In this document: piece by piece, positions 50,179-59,874 of the stretch
Layout: the number at the start of each line of letters is the position of its first letter
Position numbering within the stretch: the stretch's first letter is position 1
DNA from: Arthrobacter sp. zg-Y769
Lineage (GTDB): Bacteria; Actinomycetota; Actinomycetes; Actinomycetales; Micrococcaceae
DNA: 64,000 nt
Assembly (NCBI RefSeq): GCF_020907405.1
Contig: NZ_JAJJOE010000008.1
Coordinates: 124,001 to 188,000 of the forward strand
Reading direction: 5' to 3'
Notes under the pieces: generated by a model
What the model saw: the letters and a program-made list of their open reading frames with translations, nothing else
Told to the model about the DNA's origin: nothing
Database searches by the model: none
Translations under genes and position numbers: made by a program

Positions 50179-50654
50179 ACAATCTTACGCGCCCCCGCGG
50201 TCGCCCCGGAAATCCCGGCGACGGGGTCCGGAGGCACGGGGATACGGGAAACCAGGAGGCTGCATTGGTGATCCCGGACACATTTGCCCGCCTCTGTGGT
50301 GCGCGTGTGACCAAAGTGACCACAACATTCACTCCTGCACCAACGCGCCGGGTTTCTGCCCTGGAGACCGGCTAGGCGGGAGCTCGTTTTCCGGCAGCTG
50401 GTGCGGTTGTTGCGGGTGGGATCACATGGGCAACAGCTGCATTGAGGGTGGGACTCCACCGTCGCCGACAGGAAGAAAGAGGGCTGTTAAAGTTGAGACT
50501 GACGCCTGCCAATGTGACAGGGGAAGCCAGAATCGGGTAGCATATCGCGCCCCCGATCACACGCCTCAGAGAAGCAGATCACACAATGGTTATCCAACCG
50601 TAACTATCTTGTACGGTTATACCCATGCCGCTTTCTGATGCGGCTCCCCCGGGC
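50179..50654. other. Gene-free interval upstream of the riboswitch
   Basis: No convincing gene is seen in this stretch: short frames exist, but none has a good binding site or a recognisable product. It holds an inverted repeat AACCGTA-N9-TACGGTT (50596-50618) and a TATACC-like -10 at about 50617, a plausible promoter area for the riboswitch transcript. Confidence 0.6.
50596..50618. promoter_or_regulatory. Inverted repeat and GTAAC-N6-GTACG element before the riboswitch
   Basis: AACCGTA and TACGGTT pair across nine bases. The same bases include GTAAC-N6-GTACG, which resembles the direct GTAAC repeats bound by the actinobacterial regulator MtrA at cell-wall hydrolase genes. Only a motif resemblance. 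Confidence 0.3.
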
Positions 50655-50825
50655 TTGTTACCTAGCTCTGCCGCTGGTCCCGGGGTCCACAGAACGCACA
50701 ACCACGGCAGAGGCGGGGGAACCATTTACGGGTTCCTTGAATCCTTGGGGTTAAGCCGACCGGTTTCCACCGGCGGCCGGGTGTCTCCCATCCGAATCCG
50801 ACAGCTCACCTCGCAGGTATCGGGA
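50655..50825 (+). ncRNA. Cyclic-di-AMP riboswitch (ydaO/yuaA class)
   Basis: The leader contains the conserved core blocks of the ydaO class. These are a GGGGGAACC block (50715-50723), a TTGAATCCTTGGGGTTAAGCCGA block (50738-50760) and a GGGTGTCTCCCATCCGAATCCGACAG block (50780-50805), followed by the terminal CTCGCAGG (50810-50817). P1 can form from TACCT (50659-50663) and AGGTA (50815-50819), and a CTCTGCC/GGCAGAG stem lies inside. In actinobacteria this class often controls cell-wall hydrolases and Rpf-like proteins; the gene here is such a protein. No terminator hairpin follows the aptamer, so control may act on translation or on a nearby stop. Confidence 0.93.
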
Positions 50826-50836
50826 GAGGTTATTAC

Positions 50837-51721
50837 ATGACTTTCAACAAGACTCGTGGACGCCACCGCGCCGAGAACACCGGCGCACGGACCACCATCT
50901 CGCAGGCCGTCGCCGGCCGTGGCCGCACCATTGGCAGCACCGCCGCAGTAGTTGTCGCCGGTTCGGGCATCATGCTCGGCATGGCCGCACCGGCCTCCGC
51001 CGGTGTTGTCGCCAATGACAACTACACGCCGACGCAGGCTGTTGCCCCCGCACCGGCTGCACCGGTTGCCGCAGCACCGGCAGCTGCCCCCGCAGCTGCT
51101 GCTGCCGCCCACACCGTTGTGCCCGGTGACACCCTGGGCCAGATCTCCTCCGCTTACGGCGTTGGCCTGGACACCGTCCTGTCCCTGAACGGCCTGTCCC
51201 TCGCCTCAGTGATCTACCCCGGCGATGTCATCACCGTTGCCGGCGAGGCCGCTCCGGCAGCTGCCGCTGCACCCGCTGCGTTCTACGCACCGGCCGCCGC
51301 AGCAGCACCGGTGGCAGCACCGGCTGAGGCCGCCAACACCGGCGTCATCAGCACGCAGTCCACCTCGATCGCTCCGGCCGCGGCAACCCCCGCAGCCAGC
51401 GGCACCAACGCCATCATGCTGGCCTCGGCACAGGCGCAGCTGGGCGCAGCCCAGGACTGCACCGTGCTGGTTGAGGTTGCACTGCGCGCCGCAGGCCACA
51501 ACGTGGGCGACCTTGGTCCCGCACAGCTGGCCGCCTACGGCACCCAGGTCTCCACTCCGGAGCCCGGTGACATGGTCTTCTACGCCGACGGCGGCATGGG
51601 CGTGGCCCACATTGCCATCTACGTAGGCAACGGCGAAGCCATCCACAGCGGCTGGAACGGCAACCAGACGGTTGTCCAGTCCGTCAACGTCGGCTCCGGC
51701 CCCGTGTTCTACCGCGCATAA
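50837..51721 (+). CDS. Secreted LysM-NlpC/P60 cell-wall hydrolase
   Basis: Peptidoglycan endopeptidase of 294 residues. A signal region (about 20-57) ends at AAPASAG. A LysM peptidoglycan-binding domain follows at about 92-135 (HTVVPGDTLGQISSAYGVGLDTVLSLNGLSLASVIYPGDVITV). A long Ala/Pro linker then leads to an NlpC/P60 catalytic domain from about 190. Catalytic Cys is in AAQDCTVLVEVALRAAG, His in MGVAHIAIYVGN, and the third residue near AIHSGWNG. The Ser usual after the Cys is replaced by Thr. The gene is controlled by the c-di-AMP riboswitch directly upstream. A GGGAGAGG site precedes the ATG. A terminator follows. Confidence 0.93.
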   Translation: MTFNKTRGRHRAENTGARTTISQAVAGRGRTIGSTAAVVVAGSGIMLGMAAPASAGVVANDNYTPTQAVAPAPAAPVAAAPAAAPAAAAAAHTVVPGDTLGQISSAYGVGLDTVLSLNGLSLASVIYPGDVITVAGEAAPAAAAAPAAFYAPAAAAAPVAAPAEAANTGVISTQSTSIAPAAATPAASGTNAIMLASAQAQLGAAQDCTVLVEVALRAAGHNVGDLGPAQLAAYGTQVSTPEPGDMVFYADGGMGVAHIAIYVGNGEAIHSGWNGNQTVVQSVNVGSGPVFYRA

Positions 51722-51746
51722 GGCTTCCTAGCCTCAACGCGCAAAG

Positions 51747-51782
51747 ATGAGCGCCCGACCCCGCAAGGGGCCGGGCGCTCAT
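51747..51782. terminator. Bidirectional terminator between the NlpC gene and kdpE
   Basis: Arms at 51747-51762 and 51767-51782 pair with one mismatch around a GCAA tetraloop. It lies between the convergent riboswitch-controlled gene and the kdp operon. Confidence 0.88.
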
Positions 51783-51813
51783 TGCGTTAAGCCGACGGGC
51801 TGGGCCAGCACAG

Positions 51814-52488
51814 TCACGGTACGAACCGGTAGCCCATCCCGTGTTCCGTCAACAGGTGCACCGGGGCCGCCGGGTCACTCTCCAGCTTCCGCCGCAGCTG
51901 GCCGATGTACAGGCGCAGGTACCCCGAGTCGGTGGTCCCCGGACCCCAGACATTGGTCAGCAGGGTCTGCTGGGTGATCAGCATCCCCGGATGCGCGAGC
52001 AGCTCCGCCAGGAAACGCCATTCCGTGGGAGTAAGGCGGATGTCCGAGCCGTCGTCGAGCCGGGCAATACGCCTCGCGGCCAGATCCACCCGTACCGCCC
52101 CGAACGTGATTTCGCTGGGTCCGGCGGACGACGGCGAACGGCGGGACAGTGCACGGATCCGGGCCAGCAGTTCTTCGGTGGAGAAAGGCTTGGTGACGTA
52201 ATCGTCCGCCCCCAGGTCCAGCGCCCGGACCTTGTCCGCCGGATCGATCCGGCCGGACACCACCAGGATCGGCACGGCACTCCAGCCACGGACAGCTTCG
52301 ATGACATCCATGCCGCTCAGGCCCGGCATGCCCAGGTCCAGCACCAGCAGGTCCGGATGGGTGTCCACCGCCTTGCGGATGGCCGCGCTGCCGCTTTCGG
52401 CCGTCACCACCTCATATCCGTAGGCGCTCAGGGTAATCCGCAGCGCCCGGAGGATCTGGACGTCGTCGTCGGCGATCAGGATTTTCAT
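51814..52488 (-). CDS. kdpE: KdpE response regulator
   Basis: OmpR/PhoB-type DNA-binding regulator of 224 residues that switches on the kdp operon when phosphorylated by KdpD. The receiver domain shows the acidic pocket ILIADDD, phospho-acceptor Asp in LLVLDLGMPG, and the Lys in DDYVTKPFSTEEL. The winged helix DNA-binding domain runs from about 130 (ITFGAVRVDLAARRI, LTPTEWRFLAELLAHPGMLITQQTLLTNVWG, LRLYIGQLRRKLE). It is the last gene of the operon and overlaps the kdpD stop by 4 bases. Confidence 0.95.
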   Translation of the reverse strand: MKILIADDDVQILRALRITLSAYGYEVVTAESGSAAIRKAVDTHPDLLVLDLGMPGLSGMDVIEAVRGWSAVPILVVSGRIDPADKVRALDLGADDYVTKPFSTEELLARIRALSRRSPSSAGPSEITFGAVRVDLAARRIARLDDGSDIRLTPTEWRFLAELLAHPGMLITQQTLLTNVWGPGTTDSGYLRLYIGQLRRKLESDPAAPVHLLTEHGMGYRFVP

Positions 52489-55019
52489 CCGGCCGCCGCC
52501 TGGTCCGGCAGTCCGCCTGCGGGAACGCGGCGGGTGGCAACCGGCAGTGAGAGGACCATGGTCAGCCCGCCGCCCGGGGTGTCTTCGGTTTCCAGCGTTC
52601 CGCCCATTCCTTCCGTGAATCCCTTGGCCAGGGCCAGGCCCAGGCCAAGCCCGGTTGAGTTGTCGATGTCCCCCAGCCGCTGGAAAGGAACAAAAATCTC
52701 TCCCCTCCGCTGCTCGGGAACACCAGGACCTGAGTCTATGACACGGATTTCCACCCGGCCGGCAAACTCACTGACCGAAAGCAGGCACCTGGTTCCTTCC
52801 GGGCTGAAGCGCACCGCGTTGGCCAGCAGGTTGACCAGCACCCGCTGCAGCAGCACCGGATCGGCCAGGACCACGCGCGGGGCAGCAGGGATTTCGAGTT
52901 CCACTTCCGCCGGGCCCAGTTCCAGCTCCTCGAGCGCCGGCAGCACCGCATCCGCGACGTTCAGCGGCTCCAGGCTCACCCCGACGACGCCGGCCTGCAG
53001 CCTGCTGACGTCCAGCAGGCTGGTGACCAGCCCGGAAAGGGAAGCCAGCGATTCCTCGGCTGTGGCCAGCAGCTCGTTCCGGTCCCGCTCGGACCAGGTG
53101 ACGTCTGTCGCCCGCAGGCCTGTGACGGCTGCGGTTGCGGCGGTCAGCGGCCGGCGCAGGTCATGCCCGACGGCGGCGAGCAGCGCCGTACGGACCTTGT
53201 CCGCCTCGGCCAGGGAGCCAAGCCCCCTGGCGGTTTCGGTCAGTTCCCGGTGTTCCAGCGCAGCTTCGAGCTGGGCGGTAATGACGGCCAGCAGGCGCCG
53301 GTCCGACGCCGCCAGTTCACGCCCCCACAGATCCAGGAAGCACCGTTCCCCCACCGGAAGGCGGGTGAAGGCGGGGTCGCCGGGCGAGACGGAGTCCGGC
53401 CAGTCGCCGTCGGTATACAGGTCCTCGCCCTCTGACCGCATGCGCGCGGCGCTGACGTTAAAGGCCTCGCGGGTTCGGCTCACCAGGGCACCCAGGGCAT
53501 CCTCCCCGCGCAGCACGCTGCCGGCCACCGAGGCCAGCAGCTCGGATTCCGACGCCGAGCGCCGGGCGGTGCGTGCCCGCCGGGCGGCGGCATCCACCAC
53601 GTAGCTCACGAGCATTGCGTTGACTACATAGAGTCCCAGCGCCAGCATGTGCGACGGTGTGGCCACGGTGACGGTGTAGAGCGGCTGGATGAAGAAGAAG
53701 TCCAGGGTCAGCCCGGAGAGCAGGGCGGCGAACAGGGCCGGCCAGATGCCGCCGACCAGGGCCACCAGGATCACCAGCAGCTGGTAGCTCAGCACGTCCC
53801 CGGTGATGGTTTCCGCGCTTCGGGCCGAGACCAGCCCGGCCGTGAGCAGCGGACCGCCCACCAGGGCGAAGCCGAAGCCCAGCAGCCGCCGGCGCAGGGA
53901 CAGGGCGCTGCCGAACTGCGGCAGCACCAGGGTGCGGGCGGCCGCCGAGTGGGAGACCATGTGCACGTCGATGTCCCCGGACTCACGGATGACCGTGGCT
54001 CCGATTCCCGGCCCGGACAGCAGCGCGGCGATCCGGGGACGCCGGCTGACCCCCACCACCAGCTGGGTGGCATTGACGCTGCGGGCAAAGTCCACCAGTG
54101 CGTGCGGAACGTCGTTGCCCACCACCTGGTGGAAGCTGCCGCCGAGCTTCTCCACCAGGAGCCGCTGGGCGGCGAGTTCCCCCGGTTCCGGCCCGCGCAG
54201 TCCGTCCGCTCCGGAGACGTGGACAGCCAGCAGCTTGCCGCCGGCGGACCGCGCGGCGATCCGTGCTCCGCGGCGCAGCAGGGTGCGCCCTTCGGGGCCG
54301 CCGGTGAGCGCCACCACCACCCGTTCCCGTGCCTCCCATTTGCGGCTGATGCCATGCTCTTCGCGGTAGCGGTTCAGCGCCGAGTCCACCTCGTCGGCCA
54401 GCCACAACAGGGCCAGCTCGCGCAGCGCCGTCAGGTTTCCGAGGCGGAAATAGTTGGACAGGGCGGCGTCAACCCGTTCAGCTGGGTAAATGACGCCGTC
54501 GGCCAGGCGGCCCCGCAGTGACTGCGGCGTGAGGTCCACCAGTTCCACCTGTTCGGCGCCGCGCAGGACGGCGTCCGGCACGGTTTCGGCCTGCAGGGTG
54601 CCGGTGATCTGTTCGATCACGTCGTTCAGGGAATCGATGTGCTGGATGTTCACGGTGGACAGGACGTTGATCCCCGCGTCGAGCAGGGCCTGCACGTCCT
54701 GCCACCGCTTCTCGTGCTTCAATCCGGGAACGTTGGTATGGGCCAGCTCATCCACCAGTGCGTATTCGGGCGCCCGCGCCAGGACGGCCGGCAGGTCCAT
54801 TTCCTGAAGTTCCAGCCCCCGGTGGTGCAGGACGGCGCGCGGGACGGTCTCCAAACCTTCGGCCACGGCGGCCGTCCCGGCACGCCCGTGGGTTTCCACC
54901 AGCGCAACGACGACGTCGGATCCCTCATCCCGGAGGCGGCGCCCCTCTTCGAGCATGGCGTAGGTCTTGCCCACGCCGGGGGCCGCCCCCAGAAATACCC
55001 TCAGTTGTCCGCGCGTCAT
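52485..55019 (-). CDS. kdpD: KdpD potassium-sensing histidine kinase
   Basis: Membrane sensor of 844 residues that detects K+ limitation or turgor and phosphorylates KdpE. Order: N-terminal KdpD domain with Walker A FLGAAPGVGKTYAMLEEG (about 8-25), a universal-stress-protein domain (about 230-350), four membrane segments (about 385-490), a GAF-like domain, then the kinase core: HisKA H-box AAVGHDLRRPLTAATAAV and HATPase motifs LANAVRFS, IDSGPGVPEQRRGEIFVPF, GLGLGLALAKGF. The known c-di-AMP-binding motif of Staphylococcus KdpD (SxS then FTAxY) is not seen here. The ATG at 55019 lies three bases after kdpC. Confidence 0.95.
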   Translation of the reverse strand: MTRGQLRVFLGAAPGVGKTYAMLEEGRRLRDEGSDVVVALVETHGRAGTAAVAEGLETVPRAVLHHRGLELQEMDLPAVLARAPEYALVDELAHTNVPGLKHEKRWQDVQALLDAGINVLSTVNIQHIDSLNDVIEQITGTLQAETVPDAVLRGAEQVELVDLTPQSLRGRLADGVIYPAERVDAALSNYFRLGNLTALRELALLWLADEVDSALNRYREEHGISRKWEARERVVVALTGGPEGRTLLRRGARIAARSAGGKLLAVHVSGADGLRGPEPGELAAQRLLVEKLGGSFHQVVGNDVPHALVDFARSVNATQLVVGVSRRPRIAALLSGPGIGATVIRESGDIDVHMVSHSAAARTLVLPQFGSALSLRRRLLGFGFALVGGPLLTAGLVSARSAETITGDVLSYQLLVILVALVGGIWPALFAALLSGLTLDFFFIQPLYTVTVATPSHMLALGLYVVNAMLVSYVVDAAARRARTARRSASESELLASVAGSVLRGEDALGALVSRTREAFNVSAARMRSEGEDLYTDGDWPDSVSPGDPAFTRLPVGERCFLDLWGRELAASDRRLLAVITAQLEAALEHRELTETARGLGSLAEADKVRTALLAAVGHDLRRPLTAATAAVTGLRATDVTWSERDRNELLATAEESLASLSGLVTSLLDVSRLQAGVVGVSLEPLNVADAVLPALEELELGPAEVELEIPAAPRVVLADPVLLQRVLVNLLANAVRFSPEGTRCLLSVSEFAGRVEIRVIDSGPGVPEQRRGEIFVPFQRLGDIDNSTGLGLGLALAKGFTEGMGGTLETEDTPGGGLTMVLSLPVATRRVPAGGLPDQAAAG

Positions 55020-55022
55020 GGA

Positions 55023-55631
55023 CTAAGTGTCCAGCTCCGCCAGCGAAATGTTCAAAAGCAACACGTTGACGGTGCTGCTGCCGAGAATTCCGGCGAACGG
55101 CGCCTGCGTGGCGTCGTCCACCAGGGCCTGCACCTGCTCCGGGTCCAGCCCGCGTTCGGCGGCCACCCGGTCCACCTGCATCCGGGCGTATTCGGGGCTG
55201 ATGTGGGGATCCAGTCCGGACCCCGAGGTCGTGACGGCATCGGCGGGGACGTCTTCCGGAGCCACGCCTTCCAGCTCCGCCACCGCGGCGCGGCGTTCCT
55301 CCACGGCGGCGGCCAGGTCCTCGCTCAGGGGGCCGAGGTTGGAACCGCTGGAGGCGCCGCCGTCGTACCCGTCGCCCGCCGCGGAGGGCCGGGACTGGAA
55401 CCACTGGGGCAGCGCTGCGCCGTCGGCATCCGTAAAGGACTGGCCGATCAGCTTGGATCCCACCTCGCTGCCGCCGCTGCTGACCATCGAGCCGTTGGCA
55501 CGGCCGTGCAGTGCGGCCTGGCCGATTCCGGCCACTGCCAGCGGATACACGACGCCGAGCAGGAGCGTGAGCACCACCAGGACACGGAGGGAGACGCCAA
55601 GCTGGCGCATGCTGGTACGGACGGGGTTCAT
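55023..55631 (-). CDS. kdpC: KdpC subunit of the K+-transporting ATPase
   Basis: Assembly and stabilisation subunit of 202 residues with one N-terminal membrane helix (about 12-33: LRVLVVLTLLLGVVYPLAVAGI), followed by a periplasmic domain carrying the Kdp-C signatures GSKLIGQSFTDADGAALPQWFQSRPSAAGDGYDGGASSGSNLG and TTSGSGLDPHISPEYARMQVDRVA. Its gene sits between kdpB (54-base gap) and kdpD (3-base gap). Confidence 0.95.
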   Translation of the reverse strand: MNPVRTSMRQLGVSLRVLVVLTLLLGVVYPLAVAGIGQAALHGRANGSMVSSGGSEVGSKLIGQSFTDADGAALPQWFQSRPSAAGDGYDGGASSGSNLGPLSEDLAAAVEERRAAVAELEGVAPEDVPADAVTTSGSGLDPHISPEYARMQVDRVAAERGLDPEQVQALVDDATQAPFAGILGSSTVNVLLLNISLAELDT

Positions 55632-55685
55632 TTCCTGCTCCTAGTAAGGGACGTGCCGCGTGTTGTGCCGATGTTGGTTGCCATA

Positions 55686-57836
55686 TCAGAACCCCGGGAT
55701 CAGGCTGATCAGCAGGTCAATGAGCTTGATGCCGATGAACGGTGCAATCACGCCGCCCACCCCGTAGATCAGCAGGTTGCGGCTGAGGATCGAGGAAGAC
55801 CCGGCAGCCCGGTACTTCACCCCGCGCAGCGCCAGCGGAATCAACGCCACGATGATCACCGCGTTGAAGATCACCGCGGAGAGGATGGCCGACGCCGGCG
55901 AATGCAGCTGCATCAGGTTCAGCGCGGCGAGGCCGGGGAAGATCCCCACGAACATTGCCGGGATGATGGCGAAGTACTTGGCAATGTCGTTCGCGATCGA
56001 GAACGTCGTCAGGGCGCCGCGGGTAATCAGCAGCTGTTTGCCGATCCCGACGATATCGATGAGCTTGGTGGGGTCCGAGTCCAGGTCCACCATGTTGCCG
56101 GCTTCCTTGGCTGCAGAAGTGCCCGTGTTCATGGCCACGCCGACGTCGGCCTGCGCCAGTGCCGGGGCGTCGTTGGTGCCGTCGCCCGTCATGGCCACCA
56201 GGTTGCCGCCCGCCTGTTCGCTGCGGATCAGGGCCATCTTGTCTTCAGGGGTGGCTTCCGCCAGGAAGTCGTCCACCCCTGCCTCGGCGGCAATGGCCTT
56301 GGCGGTGTACGGGTTGTCGCCGGTGATCATGACGGTGCGGATACCCATGGCCCGCAGCTGGGTGAAGCGTTCCTTCAGGCCGTCCTTGACCACGTCCTTA
56401 AGGTGGATGACACCCAGGATCCGGGTGCCGCCGTCGGCGTCCCGCACCGCCACCAGCAGCGGAGTGCCGCCGCCGGTGGAGATTTTTTTCACCTGGTCCT
56501 CGACGGCCATCAGGACGTCCACCTCTATTCCGCCGGATTCGGCGGTCCAGTCCAGGATGGCGCCGGAGGCACCCTTGCGGATCTTCGCCCCGTCGGGGAA
56601 GTCCATGCCGCTCATCCGGGTCTGGGCCATGAACGGCACACTCACGGAGCCGGCCTGCGGTTCCGGGCGGCAGCCCTTGGCGGCGGCCAGCTCCACAACC
56701 GATTTGCCCTCGGGCGTGGGATCGCCGAAGGAGGACAGCACGGCGGCGTCGATCAGGTCGGTGCTTTCGGTGCCGTCGATCGGGATGAACCCTGCGGCCT
56801 GGCGGTTGCCGTAGGTGATGGTGCCCGTTTTATCGAGCAGCAGGGTGGTGACGTCGCCGGCGGCCTCCACGGCGCGCCCGGACATGGCGAGCACGTTGCG
56901 CTGGACCAGGCGGTCCATCCCGGCAATGCCGATGGCGGAAAGCAGCGCGCCGATGGTTGTGGGGATCAGGCAGACCAGCAGGGCCACCAGGACGGGGATG
57001 CTGACGGTGGCCGACGAGTAGCTCGCCAGCGGGTTGAGCGTCAGGACCACCACGATGAAGATGAGCGACAGCGTGGCCAGGAGGATGTTCAGCGCAATCT
57101 CGTTGGGCGTCTTCTGCCGTGCGGCGCCTTCCACGAGCCGGATCATCCGGTCCACGAAGGTCTCACCGGGTTTGCTGGTGATCCGGACAACAATCCGGTC
57201 GGACAGGACACGGGTGCCGCCGGTAACGGCGGAGCGGTCGCCGCCGGATTCCCGCACGACCGGAGCCGATTCGCCGGTGATTGCCGACTCGTCCACGGAA
57301 GCGATGCCGTCGATGATGTCGCCGTCGCCGGGGATGATCTGCCCGGCCTCGACCACCACTACGTCATCCAGCCCCAGATCGGCCGAGGGAACCTCCGAGA
57401 TGGTTGCCCCGAGGCCCGCGGGATCGCTGCCGGAGTCGTACCCCTCCACCCGGTACGCGGTGGTAGTGGCCCGGCTGTTGCGCAGGCTGGCTGCCTGCGC
57501 CTTCCCGCGGCCCTCGGCCACGGCTTCAGCGAGGTTGGCAAAGATAACGGTGGCCCAGAGCCAGCCGGCAATCAGCCAGGAGAAAGCAGCGGGAACCGGT
57601 GTGCCGCCGGAGTCCTGCGGACCGCCAAGGAAGGGCTCGGCAACGGCGATCGCGGTGATCAGTACGGCACCCGCTTCGACAATAAACATCACCGGGGTGC
57701 GGACCATCAGCCGCGGGTCCAGTTTCCGGAAGGCTCCGGGCAGGGCGGCGGCCAGCGAGCCCGCGGTGATGCCGCGTGCGGCGGGAGCCGGCGCCGAGGC
57801 TGCTTCGGACTCCAGGGGTTTGGTAAGTGTGGACAT
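55686..57836 (-). CDS. kdpB: KdpB catalytic P-type ATPase subunit
   Basis: P-type ATPase of 716 residues that couples ATP hydrolysis to K+ uptake by KdpA. It shows the phosphorylation motif [13 protein letters not shown], the actuator TGES motif in [12 protein letters not shown], the hinge [19 protein letters not shown] and [17 protein letters not shown]. About seven membrane segments are visible. The Ser of TGES is the site phosphorylated for K+-dependent shut-off in E. coli. I use ATG 57836 (MSTLTKPL); the longer frame to 58076 lies in kdpA. Only two bases separate it from the kdpA stop. Confidence 0.95.
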   Translation of the reverse strand: MSTLTKPLESEAASAPAPAARGITAGSLAAALPGAFRKLDPRLMVRTPVMFIVEAGAVLITAIAVAEPFLGGPQDSGGTPVPAAFSWLIAGWLWATVIFANLAEAVAEGRGKAQAASLRNSRATTTAYRVEGYDSGSDPAGLGATISEVPSADLGLDDVVVVEAGQIIPGDGDIIDGIASVDESAITGESAPVVRESGGDRSAVTGGTRVLSDRIVVRITSKPGETFVDRMIRLVEGAARQKTPNEIALNILLATLSLIFIVVVLTLNPLASYSSATVSIPVLVALLVCLIPTTIGALLSAIGIAGMDRLVQRNVLAMSGRAVEAAGDVTTLLLDKTGTITYGNRQAAGFIPIDGTESTDLIDAAVLSSFGDPTPEGKSVVELAAAKGCRPEPQAGSVSVPFMAQTRMSGMDFPDGAKIRKGASGAILDWTAESGGIEVDVLMAVEDQVKKISTGGGTPLLVAVRDADGGTRILGVIHLKDVVKDGLKERFTQLRAMGIRTVMITGDNPYTAKAIAAEAGVDDFLAEATPEDKMALIRSEQAGGNLVAMTGDGTNDAPALAQADVGVAMNTGTSAAKEAGNMVDLDSDPTKLIDIVGIGKQLLITRGALTTFSIANDIAKYFAIIPAMFVGIFPGLAALNLMQLHSPASAILSAVIFNAVIIVALIPLALRGVKYRAAGSSSILSRNLLIYGVGGVIAPFIGIKLIDLLISLIPGF

Positions 57837-57838
57837 GG

Positions 57839-59500
57839 TTATTGCAGTCCTTCCGCCAGGGGACCCAGCGCGAGTACGGGAAAGAAGGTTAGGGCAGTCA
57901 CGATCACGGTGACGCCGCACAGCAGCGTCACGGACTGCGGCCGGTGCGTGGGCAGGGTGCCTGCCGAAGCGGGGACCTTGCCCTGCTCGGCGAAGGCTCC
58001 GGCCAGGGCGATCACGAAGATCATCGGCAGGAAGCGGCCCACCAGCATGGCCACACCGAGTGCCGTGTTCAGCCACGGAGTGTTGGCCGTGAGTCCGGCG
58101 AACGCGGAGCCGTTGTTGTTGGCCGCGGAAGTGAAGGCGTACAGGACCTCGCTGAAGCCGTGGAGTCCGGTGTTCAGGATGGAGGTGCCCTCAATGTCGG
58201 CCCGGATGCCGGGAACCGCGAAGCTCAGTGCCGTTCCCACCAGGACCAGGGTGGGCATGGTGAGGATGTAGAGGCTGGCGAGCTTGATTTCCCTCGGACC
58301 TATCTTCTTGCCGAGGTACTCGGGGGTACGTCCCACCAGGAGCCCGGCCACAAAGGCGGTGATGATCGCCAGGATCAGCATGCCGTAGAGCCCGGACCCG
58401 ACGCCGCCGGGCGCCACTTCGCCGAGCATCATGTTCAGCATCGCCATCATGCCGCCCAGCGGACTGAAGCTGTCATGCATCGAGTTCACCGCACCGGTGG
58501 ACGTCAGCGTGCTGGTGGAGCCAAAGAGCGTCGACGCGGCAATTCCGTACCGCTGTTCCTTTCCTTCCATGGACCCGGCGGCGCCGTCCGCGGCACCGAA
58601 TTCGAAGGCGGTCATGGCCGCCAGCGACACCGTGAAGATCGAGGCCATGGCCGCCAGGATGGCGTAACCCTGCCTGCGGTCCCCCACCATGGTGCCGAAC
58701 GTGCGCGGCAGGCTGAACGGGATGACGAGCATCAGGAAGATTTCCACCAGGTTGGTCCAGCCGCTGGGGTTTTCAAACGGATGCGCGGAGTTGGCATTAA
58801 AGAAGCCGCCGCCGTTGGTACCCAGCAGCTTGATGGCTTCCTGGGAGGCCACCGGCCCGCCGGGGATGGTGGAGCTTCCGCCGAGGAGGTTGGTGACGGA
58901 GGTGAAGCCGTTGAAATTCTGGATCACGCCGCCGAGCATCAGCACAATGGCGGCCAGGAAAGCGCCCGGCAGCAGCAGCCGCAGCACGCTGCGGGTCAGG
59001 TCCACCCAGAAGTTGCCGATGGTGGACGAGTTGCGGCCGGCCAGGCCGCGGATCAGTGCCACGGCCACGGCCAGCCCCACGGCTGCGGACAGGAAGTTCT
59101 GCACCGCCAGGCCAACCATCTGCACCGCGTAGCCCATGGTGACCTCGGGCGAGTAGGACTGCCAGTTGGTGTTGGCCACGAAGGACGCCGCCGTGTTGAA
59201 GGACAACGCCTCGGGCACCGCCGGAAGGCCGAGCGAGCCCGGCAACAGATGCTGGACGCGCTGAAGCAGGTAGAGCAGGAGCATGCTGGCCCCGGAGAAA
59301 ACCAGGACCGAGCGCAGGTAGCTCTGCCAGGCCTGGCCGGAGGAACCGGCCACTCCGACCAGACGGTAGAAGCCGCGCTCCACACGGAGGTGTTTTTCCG
59401 AGGAGTAGAGCCGGGCCATGTAGTCACCGAGCGGGCGGTAGACCGCCGCGAGCAGGACCACCAGGCTCAGTGCCTGTGCGGCCGTTACCCAGCCGCCCAT
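57839..59500 (-). CDS. kdpA: KdpA potassium-translocating subunit
   Basis: K+ channel-like subunit of 553 residues with ten predicted membrane segments and four filter loops. These are recognised around [69 protein letters not shown] and [18 protein letters not shown], each with the expected Thr/Asn-Gly pattern. The start ATG at 59500 overlaps the kdpF stop (TGATG), showing translational coupling. It is the third gene of the operon, after the leader peptide and kdpF. Confidence 0.96.
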   Translation of the reverse strand: MGGWVTAAQALSLVVLLAAVYRPLGDYMARLYSSEKHLRVERGFYRLVGVAGSSGQAWQSYLRSVLVFSGASMLLLYLLQRVQHLLPGSLGLPAVPEALSFNTAASFVANTNWQSYSPEVTMGYAVQMVGLAVQNFLSAAVGLAVAVALIRGLAGRNSSTIGNFWVDLTRSVLRLLLPGAFLAAIVLMLGGVIQNFNGFTSVTNLLGGSSTIPGGPVASQEAIKLLGTNGGGFFNANSAHPFENPSGWTNLVEIFLMLVIPFSLPRTFGTMVGDRRQGYAILAAMASIFTVSLAAMTAFEFGAADGAAGSMEGKEQRYGIAASTLFGSTSTLTSTGAVNSMHDSFSPLGGMMAMLNMMLGEVAPGGVGSGLYGMLILAIITAFVAGLLVGRTPEYLGKKIGPREIKLASLYILTMPTLVLVGTALSFAVPGIRADIEGTSILNTGLHGFSEVLYAFTSAANNNGSAFAGLTANTPWLNTALGVAMLVGRFLPMIFVIALAGAFAEQGKVPASAGTLPTHRPQSVTLLCGVTVIVTALTFFPVLALGPLAEGLQ

Positions 59501-59589
59501 CAGAACCGCTCCGGTCGAATAAGAGCCACCAGGAGATAGCCGACGGCGGCCACTCCGAGGCAGAGTGCAAGGACGTTGAAAACGATCAC
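59500..59589 (-). CDS. kdpF: KdpF small membrane subunit
   Basis: A 29-residue hydrophobic peptide ([20 protein letters not shown] then VALIRPERF), the normal size of KdpF, which stabilises the KdpABC complex at the KdpA-KdpB lipid interface. The GTG at 59589 has GGTGG upstream and overlaps the stop of the preceding 27-residue frame (GTGA). The stop overlaps the kdpA start. It is too short for a standard gene call but is well supported by position and composition. Confidence 0.9.
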   Translation of the reverse strand: MIVFNVLALCLGVAAVGYLLVALIRPERF

Positions 59590-59669
59590 AGCTTTTCCAC
59601 CGCCCCGGCCATCAGGACAAACGCAGCGAAAAGCCCTACGAAGCCCACTACAAACAAAACGTCAAGCAC
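59586..59669 (-). CDS. 27-residue membrane peptide leading the kdp operon
   Basis: A GTG at 59669 with a G-rich site eight bases upstream starts a 27-codon frame, [20 protein letters not shown] then AGAVEKL. It is one hydrophobic helix with an acidic N-terminal residue and a charged tail. The TGA overlaps the kdpF GTG (GTGA), which is strong evidence of coupled translation. Comparable small membrane frames precede kdpF or kdpA in some other bacteria, as I recall them, but I know no described function. A regulator or assembly factor for the transporter is an inference. Confidence 0.65.
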   Translation of the reverse strand: MLDVLFVVGFVGLFAAFVLMAGAVEKL

Positions 59670-59735
59670 GGGAATTGCCCCCAGCCGTTCAGCGTGCCGC
59701 CGCATTGGCAGCACGGGCACACCTTGTGCCGCATT

Positions 59736-59763
59736 CGATTAGATGCCTGTCCCGGCAGTTCAA
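59736..59763 (-). promoter_or_regulatory. Candidate kdp promoter
   Basis: On the minus strand, TTGAAC (59758-59763) and TAATCG (59736-59741) are spaced by 16 bases, about 67 bases before the first kdp frame. Neither hexamer is a perfect match. The KdpE site is likely further right but is not identified. Confidence 0.35.
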
Positions 59764-59874
59764 ATGCCATCCTCATGTTTCCCTCACGTACCGGTGCCAA
59801 ACCCTTACGGAATGCATGTACGCAGCGCTTTATGACCTCGTCGTCCGGCCTGCCGCGGGGCGGACCTCCGAGAG

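Noticed and set aside
54639-58271. 1210-residue plus-strand open frame
   Set aside because: It is the antisense shadow of kdpD, kdpC, kdpB and kdpA. All four real genes have intact motifs and coupled starts on the minus strand.
57944-59539. 531-residue plus-strand frame over kdpA
   Set aside because: Antisense to kdpA and rich in His, Gln and Gly; no motif or start signal.
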